A stretch of DNA of 6,228 nucleotides, from NCBI GenBank assembly GCA_002331565.1, contig DCZC01000080.1, positions 1 to 6,228 on the forward strand, in the 5' to 3' direction. The position numbers and the translations under genes were made by a program. The stretch's first letter is position 1, and the number at the start of each line of letters is the position of its first letter. Shown piece after piece: positions 5,755 through 6,228 of this stretch. The DNA comes from Gemmatimonas sp. UBA2094 (GTDB lineage Bacteria; Gemmatimonadota; Gemmatimonadetes; Gemmatimonadales; Gemmatimonadaceae). The notes beneath the pieces were generated by a model, which did not search any database, was not told where the DNA came from, and saw only the letters and a list, made by a program, of their open reading frames with translations.

Positions 5755-6228
5755 TTAGCGGCCGAAGAAGCCGCCCCCACCGAACGGAAGGCGCGGCATC
5801 CCGCCGCCCTTCCCGGCGGCGGCGCCCATTTTCTTCATCATCTTCTGCATCTCGCGGAACTGCTCGAGCAGCCGGTTCACTTCGTTGACCGGGCGGCCGC
5901 AGCCCTTCGCGATACGGGCGCGGCGCGAGCCGTTGATGATCTCCGGCTTCTTGCGTTCAGCCGGCGTCATGGAGAGCACGATCGCCTCGATGTGCTTCAT
6001 GCGCTTCGGATCCATCTTCACATCTTTCAGCATCTTCGGGTTCACACCCGGCAGCAGCTTGAGGAGGTTCTCGAAGGGACCGAGCTTCTGCATCTGGCGC
6101 ATCGCCGACAGGAAGTCCTCGAGATCCATGCCTTCCTTGCGGACCTTCTTCTCGAGCTTCTTCGCCTCGGTGGCGTCGAAGGCTTCCTGCGCCTTCTCCA
6201 CGAGCGATACGATGTCACCCATCTGGAG
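5755..6228 (-). CDS. ffh: Signal recognition particle protein Ffh, C-terminal M domain (5' part outside window)
   Basis: The frame is open to the right edge and shows the last 157 residues of a protein normally about 450 long. The N and G GTPase domains lie outside the window. The Met at 6222 is internal, because Leu-Gln precede it in frame and homology continues upstream. Seen: MGDIVSLVEKAQ, the methionine-rich signal-binding groove with MRQMQKLGPFENLLKLLPG, the RNA-binding element SRRARIAKGCGRPVNEVNRLL with the conserved Ser-Arg-Arg and Gly-Cys-Gly, and the methionine-rich helix FREMQKMMKKMG. The tail is a glycine-rich GKGGGMPRLPFGGGGFFGR. Role: it binds 4.5S RNA and hydrophobic signal sequences of nascent proteins and delivers ribosomes to FtsY at the inner membrane. 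It is an essential housekeeping gene, convergent with the SulP operon and only 6 bases from its last stop. Confidence 0.97.
   Translation of the reverse strand, partial: LQMGDIVSLVEKAQEAFDATEAKKLEKKVRKEGMDLEDFLSAMRQMQKLGPFENLLKLLPGVNPKMLKDVKMDPKRMKHIEAIVLSMTPAERKKPEIINGSRRARIAKGCGRPVNEVNRLLEQFREMQKMMKKMGAAAGKGGGMPRLPFGGGGFFGR

Overview
The window is GC-rich, densely packed bacterial DNA from an unidentified organism. A twin-arginine (Tat) signal and a lipobox lipoprotein on two exported enzymes point to a diderm. The overall style (exported D-aminoacylase-like enzymes, high GC, glycine-rich Ffh tail) would fit Gemmatimonadota or a similar soil/water phylum. That placement is an impression and was not tested. 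No mobile element, CRISPR array, tRNA or rRNA was seen, and every gene reads as intact apart from the two cut by the window edges.

Positions 1-2764 (minus strand) hold two tandem paralogues of the N-acyl-D-amino-acid deacylase / D-aminoacylase branch of the amidohydrolase superfamily. They are joined by a 4-base ATGA stop/start overlap. The upstream copy (2764 to 1031) is a predicted lipoprotein that has lost the HxH pair and the metal-ligand cysteine of the family. The downstream copy (1034 to beyond the left edge) is a Tat-exported protein that keeps them. Both should act outside the cytoplasm, probably on D-amino-acid-containing or N-acylated peptides.

Positions 2765-2863 are a short divergent intergenic region that must hold the start signals for both directions.

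Positions 2864-5748 (plus strand) form a compact three-gene unit: a SulP-family anion transporter with a short STAS-like tail, a Can-type beta-carbonic anhydrase, and a 159-residue protein I do not recognise. The gaps are 11 and 9 bases. The SulP and carbonic anhydrase pairing is a known association interpreted as bicarbonate uptake or inorganic-carbon handling: SulP would move bicarbonate and the anhydrase interconvert it with CO2. The third gene is a candidate accessory part.

Positions 5755-6228 (minus strand) are the 3' end of ffh, the signal recognition particle GTPase, showing most of its RNA- and signal-binding M domain. It converges on the plus-strand unit with only 6 bases between the stop codons.

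Nothing here amounts to a clearly new system. The best leads are the metal-site-altered lipoprotein amidohydrolase sitting beside its canonical paralogue, and the unknown small protein that ends the SulP and carbonic anhydrase operon.
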